This document shows positions 1-12,622 of a DNA stretch of 64,000 bases, one piece after another. Origin of the DNA: Nymphaea colorata. Its lineage: Eukaryota > Streptophyta > Magnoliopsida > Nymphaeales > Nymphaeaceae. Position 1 is the stretch's first letter; each line of letters opens with the position of its first letter. The stretch is taken from contig NC_045139.1 of assembly GCF_008831285.2 (NCBI RefSeq), forward strand, positions 35,129,706 through 35,193,705, written 5' to 3'. A program made the translations under genes and the position numbers. The notes beneath the pieces were generated by a model. That model did not search any database. It saw nothing but the letters and a program-made list of their open reading frames with translations, and was not told the origin of the DNA.

Positions 1-1242
1 TACAAGGTCAGAGTGAGAAACTTATACAGGCGATTGTATGAGTCAAGGAAGTCATCATGGACATTAATGGTTGTCCTTTTGTGATCGATACATCGGTTCA
101 TCTGCAGGGATTGTCCTCACGGGTGGTTTTTGTTGAAAAAATATGCGCTCAGATACATTCTGATAACCATTTTTTTTTTAGTCCCCAAGAAGTCGGGTAA
201 CTCCATTAGAGCAACCATTTCCACCTACTGCTTTGATCTTCCTAATGCAAATTAAGAGCATGTTATCACATGGTGCGTTATCTTTAACATGGGTTCATAT
301 ATCTTAAAATAACTCTCCCCTTTACACACGCACACTCAAGCTGTTTAGATGCATAGACTTGTGTATCATGCATAGGTCTGTGTACGTGACACCTATTTCT
401 GAAAGTGAACCAAGCCTCTTGAAAGTGGGTCAGGAAAATTCATGTCATGCATGGGGCATAACGCGGGCGCGCACACACACACACACACCTGACCAACTTT
501 GTGGACAATGGTTATTGGGAAGATGATGGAATGACTGACGACATAGAATGATAAGGGACTAGTACTGTAAAGTGAAAGCTTTTCCTGAAACATGGTGGTG
601 GAAGTGTTTGGGGGAATGAAGGCTCCACTTAATCTATAATGGAGACACATGCATCCAAGAGATGAGCGTTTCGCTCCCAATCAAGCCAAAGCAAAGATAC
701 CTTCATCAACCAATAAATACTCACCACGAAGGATCGGCCTTCATCTGTCATGAATTACGCAAAAAACTTTATGAAATTGCATGCTTTATATTTCTCTCTC
801 TCTAGATTCTCTCTTCACATTCTTTTAGAATTGAGGACCCCCACGGATTCAGGCCAAGGGCGGAGGGAAAGAGAGCCTGAAATCAAGGGGTTTCCATGGC
901 GATCTGTACAGAGGACCTCAAGTCAATGCCATCATGGTTATTTGGACGCTTACCAGCTGCTTTTGCGATTCTCGATTGAAAGCTCAACATCATCTTTCTT
1001 TCTTTTTTTCCTTTTGCTCGTGGAGGTGCTGTAATCTCCAAGTGATAGTATTGGACGAGCAGCTTTGATGGTTGTATGTATATTTTGGTGCAACTTAACG
1101 TAAGGGAAGACGAAATACGAAAGACGGAGAGCGTGATCCACTTGAATCAAATGGAAGAGTTGGCACGTCCTTTAGCCTTGTACTATCACTATTGAATAAC
1201 AATTCTCTCGTACAATATTCGCCCTCATGCACACAAACACAC

Positions 1243-1257
1243 GCACACACACACACA

Positions 1258-1302
<45 letters not shown>
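1243..1302. repeat. Compound (AC)n(AT)n microsatellite
   Basis: An AC run of about 9 units passes directly into an AT run of 21 units ending at 1302. It is a simple-sequence tract, noncoding, and likely to vary in length between individuals. Confidence 0.95.
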
Positions 1303-1304
<2 letters not shown>

Positions 1305-1684
1305 GGTGACTAAGCTATTCATTTATCTAACCAAGACCATTTGATTCAACATGATGTATGTTTAAAAGAAAAACAATTGGAAAAAAAGTAAATGAACATT
1401 TTTAGCACTAGTATTAATTCACTTTTTTTCTTTTTGTTTTTCTGGTTTCATCTTCCTTGAAATGGAAGGGGTTGTAAACGTGAAGGCTGCTAACATGAGT
1501 TAGGGGAACGTGTAAGGAAAGAATGTTGATTTTGTTGGAAGCAAAGGTAGAGAATGTTATAATGGTAATCTTTTGGGCCCCATCAGATTGGCATTTGTCA
1601 TGGCCAGGTCCCTTTCTATCTCTTTCCCATTTTCTCACACACAATTTTTGAGTTTCTTTAGATTAGGATGAACAACAAGATCAG

Positions 1685-1688
<4 letters not shown>

Positions 1689-1719
<31 letters not shown>
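1689..1719. repeat. (AT)n microsatellite
   Basis: About 15 uninterrupted AT units. The apparent Ile-Tyr repeat peptide that can be read through it is an artefact of the tract. Confidence 0.95.
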
Positions 1720-1722
<3 letters not shown>

Positions 1723-2949
1723 CACTTAGCCTCTATAATGACATCTTAATCTTAACACTCTTTAATACCTTAAAGACATGGCTACAACATACCACTCAAC
1801 CCAACTGTTTGTGCTACCCATCGCTTGGTGCAGAGAGAGAGAGCGAGAGAGTAAGTGGTGAATTTTGTTGATTTTACGGGTTCGAGTCTTACGTCTATCA
1901 TGTAATGCATCTATTTCCTAGGTATAAAATGGATGTTGAGCTTAAGTAACCGGTCACCTTGGATTCCCCATATGACCAGGCATGGCAGTGACAGGTCTGT
2001 GGGTGAGCCCAAGATCTTAGTTTTTATCTGTAGCTGTTTTAATAAAATTGCAACAGACCTCGTAACCGAACACCCTCTAGCAGCAGGTAAACCAATTTCA
2101 TGAGTCACATCTATGGGGTTGGTTTAAAATAAATGAAACTATAAAAGGCTTCAACTAAGTTTCTTGTGCAAATGATTGCAATATACATTCTTTTCATTGG
2201 CTTTGTTGGATATCTGAGACGTAAGTGTCGCCCTCTGCCAATCAGGCACTTTGCTATTTCTTTTGAAGTGCAAAGTTGGTGGTGGATTTTAAAAGAAAGA
2301 AAGCTTCCGTCTGGTCATTCTATGGCAGAAGAGAGATGGAGAGTGAGATGGTGGTGGTGGGGGAGGAAGGGATGGAGGAGATGACGACGGCCAGGTAAGA
2401 ACTGTGGAGTGTTCGCTCAAAAGGGAATTTAGGTAAAAGGATGCGACAGAAGGAGAGTCTGCAGCAAGTGATATGGTAATGACTTTGACATATCCAGTCT
2501 TCCGCTCTCCGGCCCTTTTTCTTTCTCTCTCTAGAAGCTCAACCTTACCTGACCTCTCTCTAAAAACCCAGTACATCGGCTACCACCGTACTTCCACGGG
2601 TGGGGTGGGGGCACATGGTTTTCAGCCATTCTTTTGTTCGATTCGATAATTACCATTATGCCCTAGCTCTTTTAAGCTAATAATGGAAGCACCATTGGCT
2701 CCACCCATGGTTAAGAAGAGTCGAGGCAAGTGTGGATATCTAGATAGGGTTTTGGATCCAACCTACTTGTTGGCGGTTTTGATTTTAACTTTAAAACTAA
2801 AACAACCAATCACTTTAATAACTCTTTTTTACAATTTTGAAATATCTCATAAACTTCAATACAATTTAAATTTTAAATTTATTATAATTTACTCTCTTTA
2901 AGGCACATACGTCATGTGAGACTGTAGGTAGGTCTGAGTGTTGAATGAT

Positions 2950-3080
2950 GCTTTGATATCATTGTAACGACCTGACCTACACTGAGCTAAGGCTTTTGGT
3001 CCAGTAAATTTCAGTCCCTCCGCTAACAGTTTCAGTTCTAGTAAAAAAATAAAACCGTAGGAATCAAAACAACCAACCAA
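2950..3080 (-). mobile_element. LTR terminus with primer-binding-site relic
   Basis: Read on the minus strand, the block ends GTCGTTACA, then one base, then TGATATCAAAGC. The last 12 bases match 10 of 12 positions of the usual plant primer-binding site TGGTATCAGAGC, complementary to initiator methionine tRNA. The same junction (GTCGTTACA followed by a PBS-like string) occurs on the plus strand at about 47,945-47,966, so the two may be relics of one LTR family. No internal coding region remains next to it. The outer LTR boundary is not resolved. Confidence 0.4.
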
Positions 3081-4844
3081 TTTAGCAACTTTTTTTTTTT
3101 GTAATCTTTTACCGTTTTAAATACATGACTAAAATTTCTAAGTGTTACAATCACTCATGTAAACCCACAAAAAATATTTACTTTTACATTGACACCTCTT
3201 TTGCAATTCTTCTCATTCACATGTCAATGCTCTTTAAAAATTTAAAATTTATTGCCAATAAGAAACGTCGACTTCAACCCAGATTACGACTTCCATCAAC
3301 ACAGCTTTGTCATCGTCTAAACTTAAAAAGAGGAATCCGAACAACCATAGGTGAAGTTTCTACCAGCAGAATTCTCATATTTTTTATATGTAGCCACGAC
3401 AAAATTATTTATTTGTTGAGCTTTCGTGACATGGGGAAGGACGCTGTGTTTTTTGGTAATTGGAAATTAAAATGAACATGGAAGATTGCTGATCATCAAG
3501 TCATTGTCAACTTTGGCAAGTTGGATAGTCTATCAGATTGCGCATCATAGAAATATTTTTCTAAAGTAGGTATGTTTGAATAGAGGAAGAAAATGGTGAT
3601 AATGTATGGTGGAGGTCAACTTGGCTAACAGCAAATCACATCCGATTGACTTGCTTGACCAGTGATCTACCTAACAATGCAATTGGAAATTCCCTGCTCT
3701 ACGCCACTTTGCAATTACCATTTTTCCTTGAAAAGCTTCCCCCATAAAAAGTCATGATGCAAATTAATCTCTTGAACAGCGATTAAAAATCTCACATGCA
3801 ATCCTATACGCACAATAATTTATGTCATCATAAACCATCGGCTACCTTGAAATTCTAAAAATTATAAGTTTACCTGCTAATAATTCTAAAATTTTATTCT
3901 AGACAATTCTTAAAAAATACATTGGCTGTTGTGACAGTTGGTTCCTGGATTGTTTGTCTCTAGCCTTAACCCTGACTCTTGTCGTACCAGTTCAGCCCTC
4001 CTAGACAAAAGTTCTAGCTTCGTTCCTGATTCTTGCCCCACCAGCATGGTCGAGTCCATGACTTTTCCTGCCGGTTAAGACCAATATGGAAACAAATTTC
4101 CATGTTGGTGTCCTAATCACAAGGCGTATATGGTAATTCAAATTTATCAAACTCCGGCAGGCAAAGTGATTAAGAGCTTGCATGATGGAGATCATGAACA
4201 CAGGGACGGATGACGTAGTTACGAACTTATGATAGCTAAAATATGGAGGGTTGAGAACACCATTTTAGCATTGTTTTGAGACTTTGAGTGCAAGGAAGGG
4301 AAGGTTGAATGATCATGCTGGCATGATGATAGGCCGAACCAATTTTATATATCTCTTTTCTTTTGAATGTTTGTTTAGGGGAAACTGTTTTTGACATCTC
4401 TTAAACCTTTGAGAGCTTAGACTAGTTGCATATATGATACAATATTTCATAGTTGACAAACCTATGACTCAGACTTAGATTGACAGATGAATGGGTTATT
4501 AGGCCAGCGAGTTGACTCATCAACTCAACAAGCTGACTCTTCCACTTGGTCAACTATTCAAATAACCATAATCAGGGGATCCTAGGCAAGTGAAATAGAG
4601 TCAGGGGTGAGCTTGGTTGAGTTCAGGTGAGGCGAGCCAAATCTTGACTCATGACCGGATTTGTTAGCAATTCGAGCGAACTCAAAAGATTCTTAAGTCA
4701 GCCTGAAGAGTTTGTTAACTATGCACTATTCAATTCGAGTGTCCTAATTACCATCATCTAAAGCTGAAAACAACATGACAATGGCCTGTGGAATTCCAAC
4801 CACAAATCCTTTTAAATGTGAATAACCTTGCTGAAGCCACATAT

Positions 4845-5021
4845 CAAGAACACATAAATTCACACAAATCTCGTTGTTCAAACGAAATGGTGATTTTTTA
4901 AAATCTGAGTATCCTTTTGCTGCTCGGTTGAGCTACGCCTCTTGAAGCCACGTATTTCAACTTAAAAGAATGAGACATAAATTCACACAAATCTCGTCGT
5001 TGAAACAAAAAGGGGATTTTG
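4845..5021 (+). repeat. Degenerate direct duplication upstream of LAX2-like gene
   Basis: Two copies of a roughly 60-70 bp segment, about 4845-4905 and 4949-5021. They share the strings GAAGCCAC, ACATAAATTCACACAAATCT and GGGATTTT/GTGATTTT at about the same spacing. They lie 0.5 kb upstream of the coding start, in the likely promoter. No function is visible. Confidence 0.6.
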
Positions 5022-5265
5022 GTAATTCGCTAAAGATCTCCCTCTCTTAAACGCATGAGCCTCCTTGCAACCTGAGGAATGATGGAAACAAAGATCACGG
5101 AGTCTGCCCATTGTTGGCATCGAAGATGCCAACCATGAACCGTCACCACCCTCTGCTCCTCTCTCCCCACTTCCATTCTTCTCCAACACGACCCATCAAT
5201 GGATCTTTCCACCCTTCCCCCTCCATCTGAGCAAGCAACTCCTCCTCCGATCAGCATCCTCGGCC

Positions 5266-5493
5266 ATGGCCGTCCTTGCTGACTCCCAACACATGCCAAA
5301 AGACTATCACCACCAAGAACAAGAAACACAGCCGAACCACCATCACAATCAACAACCAGAAGAAGAATCAGAATCACCACCACCAGCAGCAGCAGCAGCA
5401 GAAGAAGAAGAAGAAGAAGAAGAAGAAGAAGAAGAAGAAGAAGAAGAAGAAGAAGGAGATTCGTTATCTCTTCAATATTGCTTCTGGAGATGA
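5266..5493 (+). CDS. Upstream ORF in the LAX2-like leader (75 codons, poly-Glu)
   Basis: This open frame starts at an ATG in context GCCATGG and would encode a 75-residue low-complexity peptide: a His/Gln-rich first half, a short Pro and Ala run, then about 18-20 consecutive Glu from a GAA tract, ending GDSLSLQYCFWR. It is in a different frame from the main coding region. Its TGA stop (5491-5493) overlaps the first in-frame ATG of the main ORF (5490-5492), giving ATGA. That geometry allows it to limit or couple translation of the main ORF, which is an inference. Alternatively it is a fortuitous frame through a GAA/CAG repeat, and the leader may start downstream of it; no TATA box pins the transcription start. 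Confidence 0.35.
   Translation: MAVLADSQHMPKDYHHQEQETQPNHHHNQQPEEESESPPPAAAAAEEEEEEEEEEEEEEEEEEGDSLSLQYCFWR
5382..5454 (+). repeat. (CAG)n then (GAA)18 trinucleotide tract
   Basis: A short run of CAG/CAC units passes into 18 perfect GAA units (5401-5454), 36 bp before the likely start codon of the LAX2-like gene. In the minus strand it makes a poly-Leu frame, which is an artefact. Length variation would be in multiples of three and would change the upstream ORF without altering the main frame. Confidence 0.95.
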
Positions 5494-8400
5494 CCATGGT
5501 TCCCTCCCCGCACGCCCTTCTGCAACTCGAAGAGCCGTCTCGCCAAGTTGGTTCTGACCCTCTTCTGAAGGCGAAGGATTATGGTTACAGTCTCCCGCTC
5601 TTCGGCAGCGACACCAATTGTTTAACCTCCGATCTGACAACCGATCAAATGGAAACCGAGCAAGACTCTCTCTCAACCAGCAGGAACGACGAGCTCGGCC
5701 CTTGCTCCAGGCCCTTCGACCACGAGGACAATTGGCTCCAGTTGGGGATCGCCGGCAGGCTCGTGCCTCCCCAAGAACCCGAACTAGCAAGACCTCGCAA
5801 CTTGGTGGAGCTGGATCTGCTCCCGGCCAAGACCACCGGTTCCACAACTCCACCGTCGGCCCATATCCCAGGCTACCCAGTCCACTCACCACCCTTATTC
5901 TTGCACCCCCATGGCACCGCCGGTTTCGGATTCCGGCAGCCGGAGTACTTCTGGAATTTCCGGCAGATGCCATATTCTTCCAGCACGTGGAATGTGCAGT
6001 ATTCGCTCCCCGGCAACGGCGTCGCGGCCGCTAAGCCCGGTCCAAGCTCGAGCCTCATGAAGATAGTGAACGCGCCTCCGCGGCCGAACTCGGGCCTGTG
6101 GTTCGTTCTCCAGGCTGAGCAGAACCAGTGGGTGCAATCGACGCTAGCTCACATTTTCCGTTCCTGCATTTTTCAATCATTAAAGTGGTTGGTTGCTGAG
6201 ATTCCGCTTTTCCTTTTTTTTTTTTTTGCAGAATAAAGGAGTTGGCATTGCCTCAAGTACAGAAGAGCTACCTCAGAATTAAGTATGGCAGTGTTTAGTT
6301 CTATGATCTACTGCAGCCTTTTTTTTGGTTTAAATTCTTTTTGAAGGGAATGGATCACTAGAATGATTCTTAGAAAATAGATGATTTATCTGTTGGTGTT
6401 CAACAATTATATCAGGCATTCCCTTCTGTTTTCATCACTGATGCATTGGTAGCTCTTTTGATTTTCTTTTTTCAGAGATCGCAAAATGACCATCCTCTTG
6501 ATCATGAAGTACTTGGCTAACAAGCTTCATTTGGGGAGCGAATCAGAGGTAATTAGTTACATCTTCTATATGATCTATTGGTGCAGACGCTTCTTTCTGT
6601 GAAAAGTTTAAGCCTAAAGTAAAAGCCATATGCGGATAGTCTAAGGAACAAAAACTGCAGAAATGTCATCAAGAAGTCGATGACAAATGACAGTATCTTA
6701 GTTTGACCATATTGGTAGATAAATAATCTTCTCCACATGAAATTGAATTAATGATGAATGTTCATTCACATGGGTGGATTTCTTTCTCAGTATTGGTTGA
6801 CCTCACATGATCTGGGGTTCAGTAAATGCAAGAAATAAAGGTTGACAAGTTAAAAGGCGAGCCTAAGTTCGGGATGTATATAACAAAGATATCAAAAGAG
6901 TTAGATCGTTTGACAGCATTAACAAAACCATATGAAAGCAAAACACAACAGTAAAAAAATGTGTTTACTATTTATTGAAATGGAATACATATATTTTCCC
7001 TTTCCCTTCATGCCATCAGCATGGAGAGGGGGAGGTTCGTTCTTTATTTAATGTTGATTGGGAGGAAAGAACAAGGAGAGTCTTTGGCTTAATAGGATTA
7101 CATGATGTGCCTAGCTGACATTTGAGTTATCATTACAGCAGCCTACTCAGAAGTCATGGCCTAAAAGCAGACTCATTCACCTGCTTTGTCAGTGCCTATG
7201 TCGTAAAACTTAGTGAACGGTAGCGCGCTTGTGTATGTTAAGAAGCGTAAAACCTGTCTTTTCCGAAGGGTATCTGCTGGAAGTATGGCAGTTTCTTTAA
7301 TCAAACACAGTGATAATTAACCTGTCTTTCATCAATTACTTTCCATTTCATGTATACTTTCACCTGCCTGCTCGTATAACGGTAAATTTTCCTACATGAA
7401 TGTGAAAGGGAAAAAATGAGGTTTCCTTCTTGATCTTGCCATCATTAAAAAAGAATGAGTCTATTAGATAGATTTTTTTTTTGTGTACCACAGGAGATAA
7501 ATTGGATTCGGACCATTCAAGTATGCTGGGTTGCTTTGTGCATTGTTGCATTGTAGTTCTAAATGCAAAAGATATTATTGAAATTAATGTATTTCCTTAG
7601 CATTTTGAGTAGCATATCAATAGTCAAAGGCAAAGCCATTACTGCTGCTTGGTAGAGTAGAGTCCTAGTAACTTCATTTAATTCTTTAACCATTATAGGT
7701 CCTCACCAACATCATAAAAAATACTGTCACAAACGTGGAGTATTTAAAATTTCATCTTCTTGATGTCTTCTTTTTCCACCCCCCATGCCATGATGGGGGA
7801 GAAAGTTTGATGCTTTATAAGTTTATGGAAAGGGAAATTAAACTGTTTGAAAGACACAAACACAGATAGCACGATATTTAATCTCAAACTCAAAATTTAT
7901 AAGATTGATTAATATTATCACACTCTCATGGCACCTTCTATACATTAATGTCATTCTACATTTTTGGTTCTCTACATTCTTCTTGTTCGTACTTTGGCAA
8001 ACTTCATGACAATACATATGGTTCTCAGGCTAATTTTTTTCTTTGCCAATCGCTAGAGAGAGAAAGAAAAAATAAAATTCATAGATGCCAATGTTTTTCT
8101 TATGCTAACGGTGAACTTCAGTTATTGTTGCAAATTTTTGCCTAGGCCAAATATGTGAAGTCAGAAGTTTGTGGCTGCGATTAGCAACATGCTTCAAGGT
8201 TCCTTATGATATGGATTGATTGACCATGTCCCTAGACTCCCTACGAATATATATATATATATTTTCTTTCACGTAGTGTCGAGCAATCTTAAAAACACGG
8301 CAATTCAATACATATAGATCAACACAGTCTATCAATATAGACGAAGGCCATGTGCCATTAACTTCTACAGCAGTTGCCTGGCCATGCCAGATTTATAGAA

Positions 8401-8893
8401 GCTGAAACATGCAAGGAGGCTCGATGGAGAACAATATTATACATATGTCTCGAGGAAACAAATTATATATTATTTATGAGGAAGGTATATGCTGACATTG
8501 TTAGTGATTATTACAGCGGGACAAGTTCTATTATGAGGTAGGGCAGATAAAAAAAAGTCTAGTAAAGAAGCCAGAAAAGGTAGAAAAAAGTAACTTTTAC
8601 CACGCCATCTTTTTACTCTGCAAGCCCATGTCAATTCTCCTTGGAAATTATGACCTATGCAGAAAGTTGTTTTAGGATCATGATTGTTCTCTTTAACAGT
8701 TCTATCCCACAGCATGCCTTTTTATTGAAAATATCTAATATGCTTTATCTGCTGTACGTGTGTCAAGGAGGATATACTCTGACCATCTGGTTCCAATTAT
8801 AGTTGCCCAATACAATGCATCAGGGCGATTGATCAAACACAGGTTCATGTATTTGAGATGCAAGAAGATCCCTTTGAATGAAAAAAATCCAAG

Positions 8894-8948
<55 letters not shown>

Positions 8949-8953
8949 CCATG

Positions 8954-8987
<34 letters not shown>

Positions 8988-11900
8988 CCATGTAAAACAT
9001 TACTTAATAGCTTTTCCTTTTTTCGGGGCTAATCATGAAGCTAGCAGTGAACGATATGTAGATTTCTTGATGCCGTCTTCCTTGTTTATTGGTCATTGAT
9101 TGTTTCTTCTTTAGCCTTTGAAAAGGAGTCGTACACACAATAGTATCAGATTCTTAAGGTCTTTCAAACTGGGAACGGAGAATAACCTAATCCACTTAAA
9201 GGCTAGGTCGTCGAAGCGCCTTTGGCTTTCCTTTCTGACATATTACTGTCCAGCAAAATGCAAAATTAAGTTAAAGAAACTTTGTGCCTTGTGGAGTCGC
9301 ACGTCTTCTTGGTTAACAATTTCCTTACTATTGAAGGTCCTTTTAACATTATTAATTAATATTATCTTACAATTAGTGTATGACTGTATTCTTAAAAAAT
9401 CTCTTATATATATGACATTTGATAACCAAAACATTGCGTCCTTAGAACATATCTTTCTAAAATACAAGTTTCAAAAATATGTGAATATGTCCCACAGTTT
9501 GATTGTTAGATCTAAGAATATGTCTATAATTGTTCCATGTTTCCTGTAATAAAAAGCATGGTTTTTTGAATAATCTGTTTTAAGAACATGCTTCCAAGAA
9601 GGTAGAGCCACATTTATGGGCAGTCGCGCACGCCAGCCTTTCAAACTTTCTCTAGCTCATTAAAGGAATGAAAGTTTTCGACTAGTGCCCCTCAGTCCAA
9701 TGATCGATAGGTCTGTGATGTTCTAAGGAGCTCAATAACTTCTTATATCACAAAACCAGGAAACAAGAAGTTCCTTTCTACACAATTCAGATGATTTCCG
9801 AAGAGGGTATTTGAGATCTAGAGCAAATCTTTATGATTCCTTGAGACTGGTTGTTGGAGAGTACGTTTGAATGTCATCCCATCTTTCTTCTTCTTCATAT
9901 CTCATTCTCTCTGCAATCGTCAACATCGAGTGCAGGTGAGCAGCAAATTGTCCCAAAGATGTTACGTGATTCTCGGTGGTTGCATGCCTCATGCAGTTGT
10001 TAAACTATCAAAATTCCTTGAATGAAAAGCGCAAAGAATTTAAGTGCTTTAATATTGTGGTAGCTTAGAGGCGTCTGTGAATTGAATGCGTTGCCTTAGA
10101 TAACACTCATTCTCTTCTTTAGTTAATCAACTCACATTCGCCTGTCAAAGACACGTACGTCACCACCTGCTCTCTCTTTTTCTCTTCTTTTCAACTCTTC
10201 TTTTTGCATGCAGAGGATGATTCTAGGGTTTGGCTTTAGCGCTCCTCTCCTAACAAAGCCATATTTTTTTAGGGAAATTCTCATTTAGGACCTAAGGTTT
10301 GCCTTTATTTGTGAACTGAGGCATCGTATTTTTGCAATTTTCTAAGATGAGAGGCACAGATTTCAGACAACTACACTTTTTTTTACCATTTTTTTTAACT
10401 CCTTAGTATAACAAACAAGACAAGGAAACAGTCAATCTGCGGCTTGTCCTTATTTGAGACATATTCAAGCAGAACATTGTCCAGAATGTTGCGAGACTGT
10501 TAGGAATATTCTTCTCTTTAAAGAAGAAAACAAAATATGTACAGCTTTTTAGATTATAATGTGAATAATTAGAAAAGGCTACCTCTCTCAAGACTCAAAT
10601 TCATTGGTTTTTAAAATTTTAGTTAAATATCGAGGTTGGCAGTTCGAAAAGAAATTTGGAGACTCAAAAGTGGTTTTTTGAATTAATGGCGATGGATTGA
10701 TCCCTGCAGAGAAATTCCCCTTTGCCTTTCCTAAGGACGGCCATAGTAGGGCCTTCACCTAAAACGAAATATTAATTATCTCCCACCGATTCCTTAAGTC
10801 CTGCACTTTGGTATATTTTAGCTATTGTGTATAGTGAAAAGCCTTCACCATCTACTGATAAAAATATAATAAAAGTTGGTGAAAGGAATGCATGAGGAAT
10901 AATGGAACTAATTTATTATAACAGGTTGGAAAGACGTATCAATCAGCAGTATTCTTCTCTTATTCTTTTAATTTTTTAAACCTTGGGGAGTGTTTTGTAA
11001 GGTTGGTGAATGAGTTGCAGGACTAAGGGAAAATAAAGAAAAGTAATAACCTAAGTTGGTTCAGGGAAATGGCTTAAAAATTAGGGGAATAAACTATAAA
11101 GGCAGTGTTCCGTTAGGAAGGGAATATTTAACTAAAAGGTGCGGCCCTATGAAAAGATAATTAAAGAATGACACGATAGAAAACTTAATGTTTTGAGGTG
11201 AAAAAACGTGAAGTAGACGTGCATGAGAGGAGATTGTTTGTCACGATAGAAAGTTTTCACTCTCTCTCTAGCCATTCTAGAACTTTCATTTTTTTTCAAG
11301 TCTTTACTTGCTATTTAAGAAAGAGAAGAAAGAAAAGGTGACCTCACGAGCTTTGCCGGTTAGGTCGTCCTACTCCTACTTGAGGTATCCAACTACCTGA
11401 GGTATCTAACTACCACTAATACTTATAATTTCTGCCGATCTTCTCCAAACGATAAGAGGGAGATAAGGTTCCTCTCCCTTCTGTCTTGAGCTGCTTACGA
11501 ACATAGTGACTTTAACTTGAGAGTAACACTTGCCATTGTTTGTAAAAGAGTGGCACCTGTGAAAGTCTTTCTCAAAAGGATTCAGTTTTTTGTTTAGATG
11601 ATAGAGGATACTACTTTTTGGTACTAATGATTCAAACTCATTTCCATCTATATAATTATGTGTGATGCATAAACTACTTAACAACACGACTGGTCACCCT
11701 TCACTTCCACGCCTTCATCATTAAAGTGGACCTTGGGACGAGAGAGAGAGACTACGAGGAGAAGTACATGACTGCATGCTTGTTGGCAATTAGCAGAAGC
11801 GTGAATAAGCAGGAGGAGGAGTCCGCAGCACCCACCGGCCGCCCACTTCCGCTCTGATACCAATAAAAGGCAGAGATTCCCTCCTCCTTCATCATCATAT

Positions 11901-12383
11901 ACGATACTTACCTGTACAACCACCGAAAACCATCCCATTCACTCCCACCGATATGGTCCGCTCCGCTCCTCTCCTTTTCAAAATCACGGCCTGTAAAATT
12001 TTTCTTCCTGATCAGTCTGTCTTTAGCATACGACTCAACCGGCACTGTTCTTTTTTTATGATTTAAAAATCCGTCCCCCGTATTAGTGTGCCGTTGTGTG
12101 CCTCTCAGTTAATCATATTATATTTCATTTCATGTGATGGTATTAATAGCTTCGGCATATTTTTTTGTTACAACTCGTACTTTATTATTTCTTTTTTCTT
12201 GAAATAGAATCCAGCTAGTATCTAGTTTTGATGTCGTGTATCTGTCATGCCCTTGATATTCTTTTTTGCATACTAGAAAGAGTCTTACTCAAATATTAGT
12301 CCTTTTGTTGAATAGATACCGACTTGATATTCATGTTTTTTTAATGAAGAAAAGCAAGGCATATAAAATTTCGTCTCAACATT

Positions 12384-12428
<45 letters not shown>

Positions 12429-12572
12429 AAGAGAAAAAGGAGGGTGAGTAACTAGCAACTGTTTACGGGACACTGTGTATATAAGGTGATTTTAAGGATG
12501 GGTCTTTAATATCTAGCAATCAAGTAATTTTTATCTGTCTTCTGACTTCAATTTTCACACACACACACACAT

Positions 12573-12622
<50 letters not shown>

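Larger units (their letters stand above)
1..4840. other. Intergenic, AT-rich, no gene recognised
   Basis: No reading frame here resembles a protein I know, and the longest open frames are short and low-complexity. The stretch holds dinucleotide tracts (separate entries) and one LTR relic near 2.95-3.08 kb. It is the far-upstream flank of the LAX2-like gene. I see nothing else to support. Confidence 0.6.

Noticed and set aside
3125-3475. 116-codon plus-strand frame
   Set aside because: AT-rich, Lys/Ile/Ser composition typical of noncoding DNA; no domain, no splice support.
5030-5497. Minus-strand 155-codon frame with a long poly-Leu run
   Set aside because: It is the reverse complement of the GAA tract and leader of the LAX2-like gene, and has no family resemblance.
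5464-5973. Minus-strand 169-codon frame over exon 1 of the LAX2-like gene
   Set aside because: A shadow of the GC-richer coding exon. The plus strand has the recognised motifs NWLQLGI and VELDLLP.
9118-9549. 143-codon plus-strand frame inside the LAX2-like intron
   Set aside because: It starts at TTG rather than ATG, is AT-rich and low in information, and contains no motif I recognise.
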